A DNA stretch of 64,000 bases. Source: Epiperipatus broadwayi (taxonomy: Eukaryota; Onychophora; Udeonychophora; Euonychophora; Peripatidae). The first letter of the stretch is position 1; each line of letters begins with the position of its first letter. Both the position numbers and the translations under genes were made by a program. Location: positions 5,205,845 through 5,269,844 of the forward strand of contig JAQFVV010000027.1 of assembly GCA_028023455.1 (NCBI GenBank), given 5' to 3'. A model generated the notes under the pieces. It made no database searches, was not told where the DNA came from, and saw only the letters and a list, made by a program, of their open reading frames with translations. Shown here in pieces: positions 11,543 through 22,745 of the stretch.

Positions 11543-12934
11543 AATAATGTGAAAGGCTGAAACCTTTGACAGATGCACCTTAAAAATACTTATATGATGT
11601 CCAACCAGATGTAATAATGACTGCACAAGGAACTCTTAATTCAAATCACAAGGCAGAGATTTTACAAGAAAAAGATGGAATCCCACCTTCTTCTCTACTT
11701 AAATTTACATATAAATAAGCCAGACTCAAGCATTTTGAACCATGAGTATGAAGCTTTAAACACCTTCACATTTAATTCATTAAATATTATATATAAATAA
11801 ACAACGTGAAATCTTTCGATTTACTATGTAGTAATTTTCAAATCTAATGAAATGATTGTAACGAATGTAAATATATTAATTTTTTAAGCACAAGCAGATG
11901 ATATAATAATAACATGAAAGGCTGCAACTTTTGACAGATGCGCCTTAAAAATGCTTATATCACAGCCAATCAGTTGTGTGTAATAATGACTGCACAGATC
12001 ACTCTTAATTCAAAACACAAGGCATAGATTTTACAAGAAAAAGATGGAACCCCACCTTCTTCTGTACATAAATTTACATATAAATAAGACAGAGTCAGGC
12101 TTTTGAACCAAGAGCATGAAGTTTTAAACACCTTCACATAATTCACTAAATATTATATATAAATAAACAACATGAAATATTTTGATTTACTATGTAGTAA
12201 TTTTCAAATCTAATGAAATAATCGGTACAAATGTAAATAAATTAATTTTTTAAGTGCAAGCAGATGATATAATAATGTGAAAGCCTGTAACCTTTGTCAG
12301 TGAATTAATTGTGAAGGTGTTTAAAGCTTCACCCTCTTGTTTCAAAATGCTTGAGCCTGGCTTATTTATATGCAAATGTGGGTAGAGAAAGTGAGATTCC
12401 ATCTTTTTCTCGTAAAATCTCTGTCGTCTTTTAAATTAAGAGTTCCCTATGCAGTCATTATTACATCTGATTTGCTGTCATATAAGCATTTTTAAGGTAT
12501 ATCTGTCAAAGGTTTCAGTCTTTCATGTTATTATTATTTTATCTACTTGTGCTTAATAAAATTAATATATTAACATTTGTTACAATAATTTCATTAGATT
12601 TGAAAATTACTATGTAGTAAATCGAAAGATTTCACATTGTTTATTTATATATAATATTTAGTGAATTAAATGTGAAGATGTTTAAAGCTTCAAGCTCTTG
12701 GTTTAAAATGCTTGAGTCTGTCTTATATATATGTAACTTTATGTACAGAAGAAGGTGGGATTCCATCTTTTTCTTGTAAAATCTCTGCCTTGTGTTTTGA
12801 ATTAAGAGTTTCCTGTGCAGTCATTTTTACATCTGATTGGCTGTCATATAAGCATTTTTAAGGTGCATCTATCAATGGTTTCAGCCTTTCATGTTATTAT
12901 TACATCATCTGCTTGCACTTAAGAAATTAATATA
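11543..12934. repeat. Palindromic array of a 364-bp unit (two forward, partial, two reverse)
   Basis: GAAAGGCTG anchors occur at 11551 and 11915 and, as GAAAGCCTG, at 12279, a 364-bp step. The array then flips near 12298, and two reversed units run to 12934. The whole is bracketed by TTTACCTATCTTT at 11530-11542 and 12935-12947, a 13-bp direct repeat best read as a target duplication. Units contain ATATAAATAAG and no coding frame. I saw no similarity to the 456-bp unit, yet the two-forward/two-reverse plan is the same. The mechanism is unknown. Confidence 0.85.
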
Positions 12935-12947
12935 TTTACCTATCTTT

Positions 12948-13899
12948 CTAATTTACAATATTATATATCTTTTATGTGTTTTATATTATGCATATGTATC
13001 TCTGTTGGTCATTTTTATTACTTTGTGAAATCCAAATTTTTCATAATCTGATACATCTACACATCCACAGAATGTATCATCATTCTTATATCCTAATACA
13101 TTCGTCTAACTATTGATGGTTAATTTCATTATGGAAAAAAGGGGAAAGGATGGATGGGGGGAATTCTATTTATTATTAATATTGTTATTAATCATTGAAT
13201 ATGACCAATCTTTAGTGATTATTACCTAAATTTTCTGTGTATATTAGTGAATAATTAGTAATAAAATTAAAGTATTTGATCAAGAAAGTTTGTTTCTTTG
13301 GATCGATTGCTTTCTTGTAGAGTAGTGGCTTGATCATCACCATCATTACTAATTTCCAGGCAGTAACCATGGTTTACAGATTCAGGGATGATTTAATGAA
13401 TAAATTGAGAATAAATGGCAACATAATGTGACTTAAATAAGGCCAGGCATTGTAATGTGTGGTCTTATGAGCATCTCTTGGCCCATTGAAAGTTATTGTA
13501 ATATAAATTGGTGAATATCATAGTATCATTTTATCAATTCTAAATTAATAAAGCCCTGATCTCTATAATGTCAGTGGTAATAGTTGTTGGGAAATTTGTT
13601 GAACTATGGATGGGAGGATTCTCACCATCATTATCATCATTGTATCAATTATTAATATAAAGTATAGTTAAAATAAATAGTCTTTCAAATATAGTATTAG
13701 TTCATGAGTTAGCCTAGAGGTATACCGCTCATCAATGAATCATATAGCTCTATGGTGAAAGGGGGGTGCTTCATAGAATTTGACTTATGTCAGTTCTCCC
13801 ATTGCCCTCGGTCATCACGGTACAGGAATTTGTCTATTTTTTCACCAAATCATTCAATCACGTTTTACCGGCTGGAAGCTTGTCTACATATTAATCCGG
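12948..13899. other. Unassigned AT-rich spacer
   Basis: No gene, RNA gene or repeat partner recognised. A stretch at 13705-13800 has a weak tRNA A-box look but no B box at a suitable distance. Confidence 0.35.
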
Positions 13900-16800
13900 T
13901 ACAATATATATAAACTGATGTTAAATAAAATTTAAATATTATATACAATAAATAGTCTGACAAGATATCAAGATCCTAATATTTTAGACACTCTAGAAAA
14001 TTAACAAATGCAAGTATGCAGAATATACAATTGTATGCTAATTTTGCAAATATCTACACATTATACGGATATATTCAGATTATACTGGAGGAAATAAAAT
14101 AAAAAATACTGAAATGGCTATAGAAAGAGGATAAGCAGTAGTTTTGAGTATTTGGAAAAATAGATAAGGGTGGAGTAGTAGAATTAAGCCGTAAAAATGA
14201 TTATGAGTATCCACAATAAGAAAATATATAATTGTATTCGCAAAAGTGTTTAATGTAAGAACAACTTACAAGCTAGCTAACTGTATAGATGAAGTGTTAT
14301 ACTTATTCGTTATATAGCTTTAATGAATCTCTGATTTCTTAAATTTTGTTCTCTGTGTTTATTTTAGTTTAAATATTGAAGTATATTCAGCTGGTAAATA
14401 ATATCTCTGGATATAGTAATAAGTTCTCACAAAATATGAAAATGTCCTATATTCTGATTCCTAACCATATTATTAAAAATCATTGTTTTGAGCTTAGATA
14501 CCTCTATGTTATTTTATAGAGAGCTAAATAAAGTGTGTGTGATAATAACTTCATGTATTTCACAAAAGTTCAATAATAACATATCATTTATGTTTTCATC
14601 TTTGTACTAATATTTTACTTCCACCCCCAGCAAAACCTACTATTTGCACAAACACATACATTAAAGTTCCCCAGAAGAAAACATTGAATATTTAAATCAT
14701 ATTTCTCTCGACTTCTCTGAATATATTTTTGAAACATATGCACTAATAAAATGAGCATTGGTATCGTTAATTGGTACTCCATTAATAATTAAAGTCTTCA
14801 TACTGGATTCAAAATTAAGCATTTCCTGTAACTGCTTCATCTGCTTTTTCAAAAAAAAAACTTATTTACCAATTTAATTATACTTCCTTCCCCTGGTAGA
14901 TATATTTCACTAAAATCAGTTATAGTGACTGTAATTTTTGATGATTCCTTATCCACTAGGGCTGTCCTACATTTTCTTATAAAGAGTTTATCACAAAATT
15001 AAGTCATAACAAAAGCCTTCATTTTGGAAAAAAAAGATGAATAATTATGGATCATATTACAGCTGTCTCCTGCTTTCATTCTACCACTGATATTATTATT
15101 TCTATTGATTTAAAGAGTCATCTACCACATATGACAGCCTAGTCTTTCAATATGAAATTGTTTTTAGATTTATTTTGCAGCTTCCTCTCATTTCTGTTGT
15201 AAGAATGCGGATCCCTGATTGTGGCTTCCAAACCTGTAAATCTTGCCTAGCCAAAATTCATGTCTTAAATCCAATGCCATCCAATTCATTAGTGATTGTT
15301 TTGAGAAAAGATTACAATTAAGAACTGCCATTTTACTCTATCTGTTTCCATCACCACTTTCTATATTTTGAGGGCTTGCAATAAAAAAGTAATAATAATA
15401 ATAGAAACTATTGAAGTTCAGAGTTGCTGTGTGTGTATTTAAAGATGAATATGTGGTTGCATAAGCACACATCTTAATAGCGCAACTAGAATAAAAGAAT
15501 GCCCTGCATTAATGTAAATGATGAAAAGTAAAAATAAAGCAAGAAAAAATACTGCTTCTATCGGAAACAGTATTTAGCTTTTGATAAAACAACACCTTTT
15601 CCCACAAGACAACGGGTAAGTAATTTTGTTACAGCAGTGTTTGTTATTTACTGTTAATACTCATATGTAAAGCTTTACTATCACTACTTTTGAAGCTCTC
15701 ATTAGTTTTTGCCAAATATAACGTTAATACACTATACAGAAAGAATTCAAATTAATAGTTTTAATATACAAAAAATGTAATTACAATTTGATATTCATAA
15801 AAGCAGTTAATAGTGACTTTCAAGTCGGGTATTTAACGACTCATTTTATTTTTAAATTATATAAATACTTGAGAGTTAAATTATAAGCCATGTTAATAAA
15901 TTATTCTATTAAAGAGATTAACCCAGACATTATTATAGGGGAAAAAATCAAACTTTTTTAACCTAATATACATCTACTTTCATTATTATATTTTTCCTTT
16001 CTATTTTATTATATCTAACCATTAGTTTTGATCATTATTACAGTTATTTCTTACATCTATATATACAAAGAGCAGAAAATATTTTTTATTGTTTTGTTCT
16101 CTAAATTCCATATTCGCTTTTTAACATACTGAATATCGAATATTTTTCCAATACTCTATATCTCTTTGGTATGAATTTAGATATGCAGCCTACAATACAC
16201 TTTCCAATCGTCTATTCTTCTAAAAAAAAATTGTCGAAACCGATAGATTTCTAATCAGTGCTGCCCTCTTTTTTTGCGTTTCCGAGAGAATGTCAGATAA
16301 TCGTAACAAACTTCTATATATTTGATGAAAGAATGTAAAAACAAAAAGCTTTCTTAAAAAGAGCGTAAAATCCTTACTGTGGAAATTCGTAGTTACTAGT
16401 TCTAAATGAAACATCGAAGAGCCGTTTTATGTAATTCAAAGTTTCTCAAAGTAGGTTATAAATAATCTTTCGAACTTTCACTTCTACTGTAAAGTATATT
16501 TAAATAGTATAGAAATCCAAAGTTTAAGTTATCTTATCCATTGCTCATTAGATGCCATTCGATACGGTTGTAAAATCAGTGGTTTGAACCAATTCGTAAT
16601 ATCAGTTCGGACATAGTATGTTAGTTGAACTGTTATCCTTCTCTTTAATTTATCGATGCGTCATCAATTCTGCCAATCGCTAAAACTTGTAAATTTGGTA
16701 CTGCGTAGACATATACGAATTAAGGGGACAAAACATTTTTTTCTTATCGGCAAATTCATCATAACGTTTAAAACATTTTTTATCCGAAATACATCACCCT

Positions 16801-17170
16801 CAGCAAACGCATTCCCATGCTAAAAGCGTTCACTCTCACCGTAATAGTGCAAGCAAGCTTACAATTTATTTCTAGCATTGTCCAGCACAAACGGATATCC
16901 GTGAAATATGAATCTAGGCACAACTTTCAACATGGATTCAATTTATATAATAATGGACGCATTATTATGATTTATAGATCAAATATTTTATTTATTTTCT
17001 TTGAGAGTACTGTATTTAGCACTGCTTACATATAAACCGCCAATGCCGACCAAAATACATCCTAATGCCTGATCAGGCAGGATGTCGCTTTATCAGAGGG
17101 TAAGTGTATTTCTGAAACCAAGCCCTTTTTTTTTACATTAAAACCGTGAGTGTTAAGAAAGGAAAAAATA
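13900..17170 (+). repeat. Large diverged repeat, copy I
   Basis: This stretch aligns in order with parts of 35.4-42.7, 42.7-45.5 and 53.0-56.7 kb. Shared anchors are the GTAGAATTAAGC block near 14180, GCATAAGCACACATCTTAATA near 15460, CCACAAGACAAC near 15603, CAGTGCTGCCCTCTTTTT near 16256 and the CTTTGAGAGT...GCACTGCTTACATATAAA block near 17000. Unlike the other copies, I find no gypsy gag/protease/RT remnant here; 14.58-14.9 kb replaces it. It is about as AT-rich as its surroundings and has no coding frame. It is probably an ancient segmental or element-derived duplication. Confidence 0.6.
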
Positions 17171-17739
17171 ATGGAGACAATATTATTATAAAGTAGTTCT
17201 TAGTTATCCTGTTTGTTTGTAGCAAGTATCATCGCTAAAGAGTAGATTTCCAATCAAATTTGAGTCCGGCGTTTCTGCTGGAAAGGACTGCATGTTTATG
17301 CCATTCTATTTAGGAATATTTCTGCCAACCTTGGAATTGGAAAGAATATAAAAAATTTGATTTGAAAATGGGCTGCCTCACATAGATTGGCTAAGATATC
17401 GTGCATAGTCAATTATTAATAAAATAATCGAAATGATATTATTAGCAATGATATTGTTTAATAGGATGCAGTGATATTTATTAAGCTAATTGTAGTAAAT
17501 CTAATTTTTGGCTGCTAATTAATAGAACAGTAAGATGGCTTCACATTTTTGGAAGGGTGAATCAATCAATGAATAGAGAATGCATGATTTTGGGTTTGTT
17601 GGAAAGTTTAATTGAGTATCTTTCATTTTTAGACTTTTTGTTTTAAGAATGAACGCTGATAGTGTTAAATATGGCCTGCTAATTAGTCTCAGTACCCACT
17701 ATTATATGGCCAATATTAGAGTCAGAAAAGAGACAAAAA

Positions 17740-18645
17740 GTTTTGTTACTTGTTGGACAGCCTTATTACTTAATACCTTTAAGGGATCAAATATTCCTTT
17801 TTGGGGACTTTAATCAACACACCTATGCAAATATTGGCCAAACATTTTTGAAAATAATGGTATTGGTGTTGGAACTTTACATGGTCTGTTACCAGTAAAT
17901 GCTAGTACCATGTATGAGTTGATTACCATAAACTCTTTGTTGTTTTGAAAGACAAATCACTATAAAAACACAGAAACGCATCCCGATCAAAACATTTGCA
18001 TTTAATAAATTAATTATAGCTCAGAGCAATAATATAAGAGAACTCGTTTTGTGAAAACACTTCTAATCACAGATTTGGGGGTAGATAATGGATTAGTACG
18101 CTCTAAGATTAAAATGATAGTTTTATTTTTAAAATAGGTCTTTTTCCAATCATATTTTTAGAAGAATTGATGTTTGATCTTTAGAACAATCTACTAAATA
18201 TAATAAATTCTGACAGCAATTAAACTGTAATATTGTTGATTTGGACATTCATGACAAACATAGTATTGAGAAATGGGATTCTTTGAAGGAATGTGTTATG
18301 GGTACCAGTAGTTCTATTCTTGGGCTCATAACAGGAAAACATAGTTGGTTGTGAGACAATATTCCTATTATTAGTAATTTATGCAAAAGAAACGTGGCAA
18401 TTTCCACTTTTCAGAATAATAAATCAAATGTTGATCTTCATAATAAATAAACAGATCTAAACATAGAAATCCAGAGAATGACAATAAAGATTCAAATAAT
18501 TTATGGATCAAAATTAAAAAAGATAGAGATGTTGACTGATCTTAGTCCTCTAGATTGCAAACAATATATAGTTCTGAAAAATAGTATCATAATCCTATTA
18601 AATCCAGCAACAGCAATCTCTTATATGGAAATAATGATATTTTGA
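17740..18645 (+). pseudogene. Decayed LINE: endonuclease end and EN-RT linker (copy I)
   Basis: Near 17803 the plus strand reads GDFNQH, matching the endonuclease GDFN motif of LINE ORF2. About 300 bp on, a DNGLVRSKI stretch sits where the SDHxLV endonuclease end is expected. Further on, KWDSLK and ILGLITGKH pieces resemble the linker between endonuclease and RT. Stops and frameshifts are frequent, so this is an old pseudogene. The same arrangement recurs at 57.68-59.47 kb and inverted at about 61.1-62.3 kb. The minus-strand RTE-like LINE that follows interrupts this copy near 18650, and its continuation is found again from about 22535. Confidence 0.55.
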
Positions 18646-18689
18646 ATACTGCAGGATGAAGGTCTCTTCAAGTTCAATCCATCTTCTCT

Positions 18690-20547
18690 GATATTTAGCT
18701 TCTCTTTTCCACATCAACCCTGGAGACTTTATTATTTCATCCATCCATCTCACATGTGGTCTCTTTCTGGGTCTTTTACTATCTCTTGGAATCCAGTTTA
18801 AGATTTCAATTGTCCATCTATTATCATCTGTTCTAGCAATATGTCAAGCCCAACTCCACTTCAGTGTTTTAATTTTTTCAATGAGATCAGTAACACCTGT
18901 TCGTTCTCTTACCCATATATTGCATTTTCAATCTCTTCTTGTTACTCCCAACATGCATCTCTCCATACTTCTTTGAGTGGTCTGAAGTCTCTGTATTGCT
19001 CTTCTATTAAGTGTCCAAGTCTCAGATCCATAAGTAAGAACTGGTAAAACACAGTTATTAAAAACCTTTCTTTTCAAATACATAGGCATATTTCCTTTAA
19101 GTATCAAGTTATTTTTACCAAAAGCACTCCAACCAAGTTTAATTCTATGATTAATTTCATCTATTATGTTTTCATCTGTATTAATAATCTGACCAAGGTA
19201 TTTGTAATTGTTAACTTCTTCTAACTCATCATAATCAATCTTTATTTTCATATTTTGACAAAATCCATTAAACATTACTTTAGTCTTTTTAACATTTATC
19301 TTTAGTCCTTCTTTTCTACTTTCATCTCATAACTCCTGCAACATTTCCTGCAGCTCTAAAGCATTATTTGAAAAAACAACTACATCATCTGCAAAAAGTA
19401 AATGATTTAAATAATCTCCATTTACTTTTACTCCTTTAGCTTTCCATTTTAACCCACAAAATAATTCTTGCAGCACTACCATAAAAAGTGTCGGACATAT
19501 GGCATCACTCTGTCTTACACCCTTCTCAATGTTGACTTTCCCATAATCATTATGTAATTAAATTGTTGCTGTTGCATTTTTATAAATATTCTTTAAAATA
19601 TGAAAATATCCTGGATCTATACCTTGATGATCCAATGCTTTAATCACTGAAGAAATGTTTATAGAATCAAATGCCTTTTCATAATCTACAAATCCAAAAC
19701 ATAATGGCACCTCATATTCATTTGTCATTTCTATAACTTCTCTCAATATCTGGATATGATCTACTGTCCTAAAACAACTTTTAAATCCAGCTTGTTCTCT
19801 TGGTTGGTGGAAATCCAATGTTCTCTGTAGACGAGTTGTAATTATCTTGGTAAAAATTTTGTATAAAAATGATAAAAGGTTGATAAGTCTGTACTTTCTA
19901 ATCTTCTTTCTCACCTTTCTTAAATGTTAATATTAATACTGCATTCTTCCAATCATCTGGTTCATCTTTATCATTTAGACATTTGGTATATAACTTTGCT
20001 AAAAAATTCTATTTATTCATCTGCTTCTTTTAATATATCAATTATAATTCTATCATTACCTGGAGCCTTTCTTTATACATTTAATTGGATGTCTCACTTC
20101 TTCATTTAAAATTCTGGGCATTTTGAAAGATGTAATAGATATAGGAGGTACTTGGGTTTTAATACTATATAATTCTTGATAAATGTCTTCTATCCATTTC
20201 ATGATGTCATCTCCTTTTTTAGTAATAATTCCATCTTTTTGTCTTATTGCAGATATTAATTTTTTACCAATACCAAAATGTACACTCTTGAGACTTTTGT
20301 TCTCTTCTACAGATTTCCTTCCTAGTTCAGAGTTATACTTTCTTATATCATTTTCAACTCTTTTCCACACCATTTTACAAAATTCGAGATATTCAATCCT
20401 TTTTAATGCATCATTTTTGTATATCTTCATATTCCTTCTTATCTTCATAAATTCTCTAGTCTCAGTAGAAATTTTATTGGTCAATTTCTGCTTTTTTCTA
20501 CCAACTATCTTTGTTGCAGTTTTTAAAAGTGTATCAGTTATTTTCAT
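18690..20547 (-). pseudogene. LINE linker and reverse transcriptase, broken
   Basis: The linker occupies about 20056-20547. The RT follows at 19558-19914, with a fingers motif (REQAGF) and palm motif A (FVDYEKAFDS). A FADD box on the minus strand at 19384-19395 is the palm catalytic pair, and the thumb with VLPVLTYGSETW and the MERCMLGVTRRD end lies at 18928-19275. A further basic stretch (KRPRKRPHVRWMDEI) lies near 18740-18780. Catalytic aspartates are present, but multiple frameshifts and a stop near 19555 inactivate it. The role in an intact relative is target-primed cDNA synthesis. Confidence 0.8.
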
Positions 20548-20672
20548 ATAATTTTATTCGAATCTGAATCATGGTCAAAATCTACTAATACTTGAAACCG
20601 ATTTGCAAGTTCTACTTTAAATTCATTACAATGTTTCTCAAGATTAGGAATATCAACTGTAAATATTGTTTT

Positions 20673-21420
20673 TCATAATAATTTTTGTCTCTCTAGTTTT
20701 GCATTAACACGTAACTTACACCTTACTAATCGATGATCACTTCCGATGTTAAATTTATTAAGAATATTACAATCTTGAAATATGTATTTTCTGTTAGTCA
20801 AAATATAATCCAATTCTGCGGTACCTTCATTTGGATGCTTCCATGTCCATTTCCTTTTAACATTTTTCTCACAAAAAGAATTCATAGTATAAAGTTTTTT
20901 CTTTTTCTGTAAACTACACAAGTCTATGTCCTCTCTCATTTCTATTACCATAACCAAAATTACCTACAGCAATTTCATCTTTCATTTGTCTACCAATTCT
21001 AGCATTAAAGTCTCCCATAACAATTTTAAAATGTTGTTTACTCTGATCAAAAACCTTTTGTAAATCCATATAAAAATCTTCTACTAATTCATCACTATGA
21101 GAACTTGTTGGGGCATAAACCTGAATTATCTGCATTTGGTATCTGCTATTAAGTATCTTGCCACTCTGTCTGATACAACATCAATCTCCACTATGTTGTT
21201 CTTCCACTTTTTATTTATAATGAATCCTACACCACTTGTATTTTCAATATTTGTGCCTTTATAACAGAGTACATGTCCACTTTTTACATCAATTGTCTCT
21301 TCACCTTCTAACTTCACAAAGTCCAATAATGGCCGATTTAATATGACAGTTCTTCTAATTCTTGCAATTTTTCTTCACTTGAAAGTGATCTGCAGTTGTA
21401 AGTACCTAAATAAAAAGTTA
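20673..21420 (-). pseudogene. LINE apurinic-like endonuclease domain, broken
   Basis: Read from the 3' side, the minus strand gives a TYNCRSLSS start, a VGFIINKKW stretch, IIQVYAPTS, MGDFNARIG, a YGNRNERG loop, ELDYIL and finally GSDHRLV. These are the ordered motifs of an APE-type endonuclease, which nicks target DNA to prime reverse transcription. The catalytic Asp/Asn of GDFN and the Asp/His of SDH are visible. At least two frame changes occur (near 21130 and 20940), so it is not translatable as one protein. It is the N-terminal domain of the element at 18650-21420. Confidence 0.8.
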
Positions 21421-21819
21421 TTATCAAATGGCAGCCTAGATCTGCAATCAAGGAATTCTTAGCACCCTTTGCCTTTGGTCATGAAACGTTGCCTTGGTTG
21501 ATGACTTTACAGCCTTCGGGGAATAAGGGCCATGATTTTGTCTGTCTTAATTGTATATATCTATTGGAAAAATATTTATCATTTACACAAACATTCATTC
21601 TGCCTAATAAGGCAACTGAGAAGAAAGACCATGGTATTTCTTGATCTTAAACTCAGAGGTAAAAAGCCAATAAACCTCACCACACTGTCTAGTGCATGTC
21701 AGTGAGCAGCCTATCCATGTTCGTATACTATATGAATAATCATATAGTAATAACAGCTGCAAGCATAAGAACATATGGAGTGGATATTAGGAATGTGCCC
21801 TGCTCAGTTCCTTTAAAGT

Positions 21820-22522
21820 GTTAAACCAGCAAGCATCACATGATCACATCTCCAATACTAGCACATAATTGTTTATAAACAAAGCAAAGCAATACTCCAT
21901 ATAGTAGTGCCACCTGTGCTAAACAGAGTAATCAATGGATGCCAGAAGGTTTGTGCATAAAATCCCTATCTAATGCCTACTCATCCAATATCCCCAGACT
22001 AGTTCCTGGCTTGTGACCTTCATCAGTGAGGAGCTTTGGATCTGAGAGCACTGCATCTAGATCTTACGACCTATGCAACCCTCTAGCAACCACCTTTTAT
22101 TATGTGATGCTTTCTGGTTTAACACCAATCCTGCCTAATAGGGTAGTGGTGCCTATGGTTGTTAAAGAGCCAAAGACACCAAAATGTATAGGTGCTGAAC
22201 TGAGTTCAGACCCATATGACTATATAAGATATTGAGCTTAGATTGAAAATATTTTTTGTGTTTTCAATTTCATGCTCATGGTTTTGTAGTTAAGTAGAGA
22301 TAAAAGGTAGTTGCTAGAGGGTTGCATTAGATCCTAAGATCTAGATGCAGTGCTCTCAGATCCAAAGCTCCTCACTGACAAAGGCCACAAGCCAGAAACT
22401 AGTCTGGGGATATTGGATGAGTAGGCATTAGATAGGGATTTTATGCACAAGCCTTCTGGCATCCATTGATTACTCTATTTAGCACAGGTGGCACTACTAT
22501 ATGGAGTTTTGCTTTGCTTTGT
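21820..22522. repeat. Inverted pair of the 456-bp unit with 12-bp target duplication
   Basis: A forward partial unit (21820 to about 22105) is joined head-to-head to a longer reversed unit (to 22522). The flanks are TTCCTTTAAAGT at 21808-21819 and 22523-22534, an exact 12-bp direct repeat. The outer right end (…GTTTTGCTTTG) falls at nearly the same unit position as the right end of the 5011-6889 array, so the ends are not random. The 69-codon frame inside is not a gene. Confidence 0.85.
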
Positions 22523-22534
22523 TTCCTTTAAAGT

Positions 22535-22745
22535 ATCCAAGAGGAATGTATGGTCATAATATTTTGACCACCTTTTGAATAATTATGGAAAAATTGAGGT
22601 AGCAACCCTTAATGATATATCAAATTTACCTACTTGCCTTTAGTGAAACTCACAATTGTGAAGAATTATCTGGATAAGTGTTAAAATGTGATGACATGTT
22701 ATCTTCAAGTGTATGCAAATTTTTAGGAATATATTGTAATGGGCA
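22535..22745 (+). pseudogene. Continuation of the decayed LINE (copy I), short
   Basis: This segment aligns with 58600-58800 (TTTTGAAYAAT, CATCTGGATAAGT-like and GTTATCTTCAA blocks in order). It continues the plus-strand LINE remnant that breaks at 18645. No intact frame. Confidence 0.5.

Larger units (their letters stand above)
18650..21420 (-). mobile_element. RTE-like LINE, near-complete ORF2, decayed
   Basis: On the minus strand the ORF2 order is complete: a start-like TYNCRSLSS at about 21415, endonuclease, linker, RT with FADD, thumb and basic C-terminal end. The motifs and the QRSMERCMLGVTRRD-type end are typical of RTE/BovB-related LINEs. Stops and frameshifts break it into at least six frames. 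It sits inside copy I of the large repeat, because the decayed plus-strand LINE resumes beyond it. Sequence from 21420 to about 21808 may be its 5' untranslated part, but the exact ends and a target duplication could not be fixed. Confidence 0.8.

Noticed and set aside
13700-13800. Possible tRNA-derived SINE (GTTAGCCTAGAGG)
   Set aside because: No convincing B box, tail or target duplication.
20183-20551. 122-codon plus-strand frame
   Set aside because: It is the complement of the LINE linker on the minus strand.
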